Assembly (NCBI GenBank): GCA_025359045.1
Contig: JANYHN010000032.1
Coordinates: forward strand, 1-64,000
Length of the DNA: 64,000 nt
Reading direction: 5' to 3'
Source of the DNA: Hyphomicrobiales bacterium
Lineage (GTDB): Bacteria > Pseudomonadota > Alphaproteobacteria > Rhizobiales > Aestuariivirgaceae
A model generated the notes under the pieces. The model worked only from the letters and a program-made list of their open reading frames with translations, did no database searches and was not told where the DNA came from. Each line of letters opens with the position of its first letter. Positions within the stretch are counted from its first letter, which is position 1. This document shows positions 63,406 to 64,000 of the stretch, piece after piece. The translations under genes were made by a program, and so were the position numbers.

Positions 63406-64000
63406 CTATTGCTTATTGGCAACACCAGCACTGGCGAAAGTTGCCATATCATTGTGGCAATTGACGGCAGCTTTCACAATGCCTGCAGCCAATGCTGCAC
63501 CCGATGCTTCGCCAAGACGCATGCCTAAATCGAGCAATGGCACTTTGCCAATTTTTTCAAGCAGTTTGCGGTGCGCCGTTTCAGCAGAACAATGGGCCGC
63601 CAAGCAATGATCCAAAGCATTTGGATCCAGCTTGAACAAAACGGCGGCTGCGGCTGTGGCCACATAGCCATCAATTAAAACTGGAACACGTTCCATACGC
63701 GCTGCTAAAATGGCGCCTGCCATAGCCGATAATTCGCGTCCACCCAATCGCCGCAACACCTCCAACGGATCGGACAGATGAGCTTTGTGTAATTCAACAG
63801 CGCGGGCAATCGCATCTGCCTTGCGTTTCACACCTTCAGCATCAACACCTGTTCCTGGGCCAACCCATTCTTCGGGTGTGCCACCAAACAGGCCGTAAGC
63901 CAGTGCCGCTGCAATTGTCGTGTTGCCAATGCCCATTTCACCGATACAGAGTAGATCGCAACCACCTGCAATAGCCTCCATGCCATAGGCGAAAGTGGCG
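63406..64000 (-). CDS. cobT: nicotinate-nucleotide--dimethylbenzimidazole phosphoribosyltransferase (partial)
   Basis: The 3' part of CobT, which activates the lower ligand of cobalamin. The conserved EAIAGGCDLLCIGEMGIGNTT is followed by DPLEVLRRLGGRE and ALAAGIVKAAVNCHNDMATF. The catalytic Glu lies in the last 30-40 residues. The frame continues beyond the window edge (an internal Met at 63981 is not the start). It is directly convergent with the kinase gene, with no intervening base. Confidence 0.93.
   Translation of the reverse strand, partial: ATFAYGMEAIAGGCDLLCIGEMGIGNTTIAAALAYGLFGGTPEEWVGPGTGVDAEGVKRKADAIARAVELHKAHLSDPLEVLRRLGGRELSAMAGAILAARMERVPVLIDGYVATAAAAVLFKLDPNALDHCLAAHCSAETAHRKLLEKIGKVPLLDLGMRLGEASGAALAAGIVKAAVNCHNDMATFASAGVANKQ

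Overview
The window looks like a chromosomal segment of an alphaproteobacterium, most likely Hyphomicrobiales (Rhizobiales) or a close relative. Pointers are a class II DAHP synthase, a DUF2093 protein, a DUF1194 protein, heterotetrameric sarcosine oxidase (soxBDAG), a non-pyrrolysine MttB homologue, a DivJ/PdhS-like histidine kinase and cobT. Base composition is moderate and fairly even. I see no rRNA, tRNA, transposase, integrase or CRISPR array. Gene packing is very dense: no gene-free stretch clearly exceeds 300 bases except the riboflavin leader (7213-7518), which holds an FMN riboswitch and its promoter.

Layout. 1-427: 5' part of a citramalate synthase gene (minus strand) with an in-frame amber codon at codon 75, coupled to cysS. 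2.3-16.5 kb: an EamA exporter, a GST, the riboflavin operon ribD-ribE-ribBA-ribH behind the FMN riboswitch, class II DAHP synthase, xseA, purD, a patatin, tadA, rsmD, mutL and a small lipoprotein. 16.5-23.3 kb: lspA coupled to ileS, a DUF1989 protein, an aldo/keto reductase and gltX. 23.3-27.7 kb: a hicAB toxin-antitoxin pair with a good candidate operator, a GST, a signal-less phosphonate-binding-like protein, a desaturase, a GT2 glycosyltransferase and an HU protein.

27.7-31.3 kb (minus strand): four tightly packed genes (GtrB-like GT2, methyltransferase, GtrA-like flippase, GT-C-like membrane protein) that together look like a lipid-linked sugar transfer module. 31.5-47.7 kb is rich in C1/N-methyl metabolism: a dimethylglycine-dehydrogenase-like flavoprotein, then a minus-strand operon M55 peptidase - MFS - soxB - soxD - soxA - soxG - 2OG-Fe(II) oxygenase, a divergent cytochrome P450, phoX with a recognisable PHO box, and an MttB-family methyltransferase preceded by a 10-bp inverted repeat.

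47.7-64 kb: a second EamA exporter, DUF1194, moaA, a type III polyketide synthase coupled to an isoprenylcysteine-methyltransferase-like enzyme, a copper chaperone, a PNPOx-like protein, two tandem M20 peptidases with an NTF2-like protein, a DASS transporter with a double universal-stress protein and a GST, a membrane protein, the Mrp/ApbC P-loop ATPase, a membrane histidine kinase and the 3' part of cobT, which runs off the window.

No single locus is clearly an undescribed system. The best candidates for follow-up are the seven-gene sox operon with its coupled HalD/BesD-like oxygenase, the hicAB control region, the repeat before mttB, and the polyketide synthase/methyltransferase pair. A genome-style feature also stands out: seven convergent gene pairs share exactly the same 4-bp stop-stop overlap.
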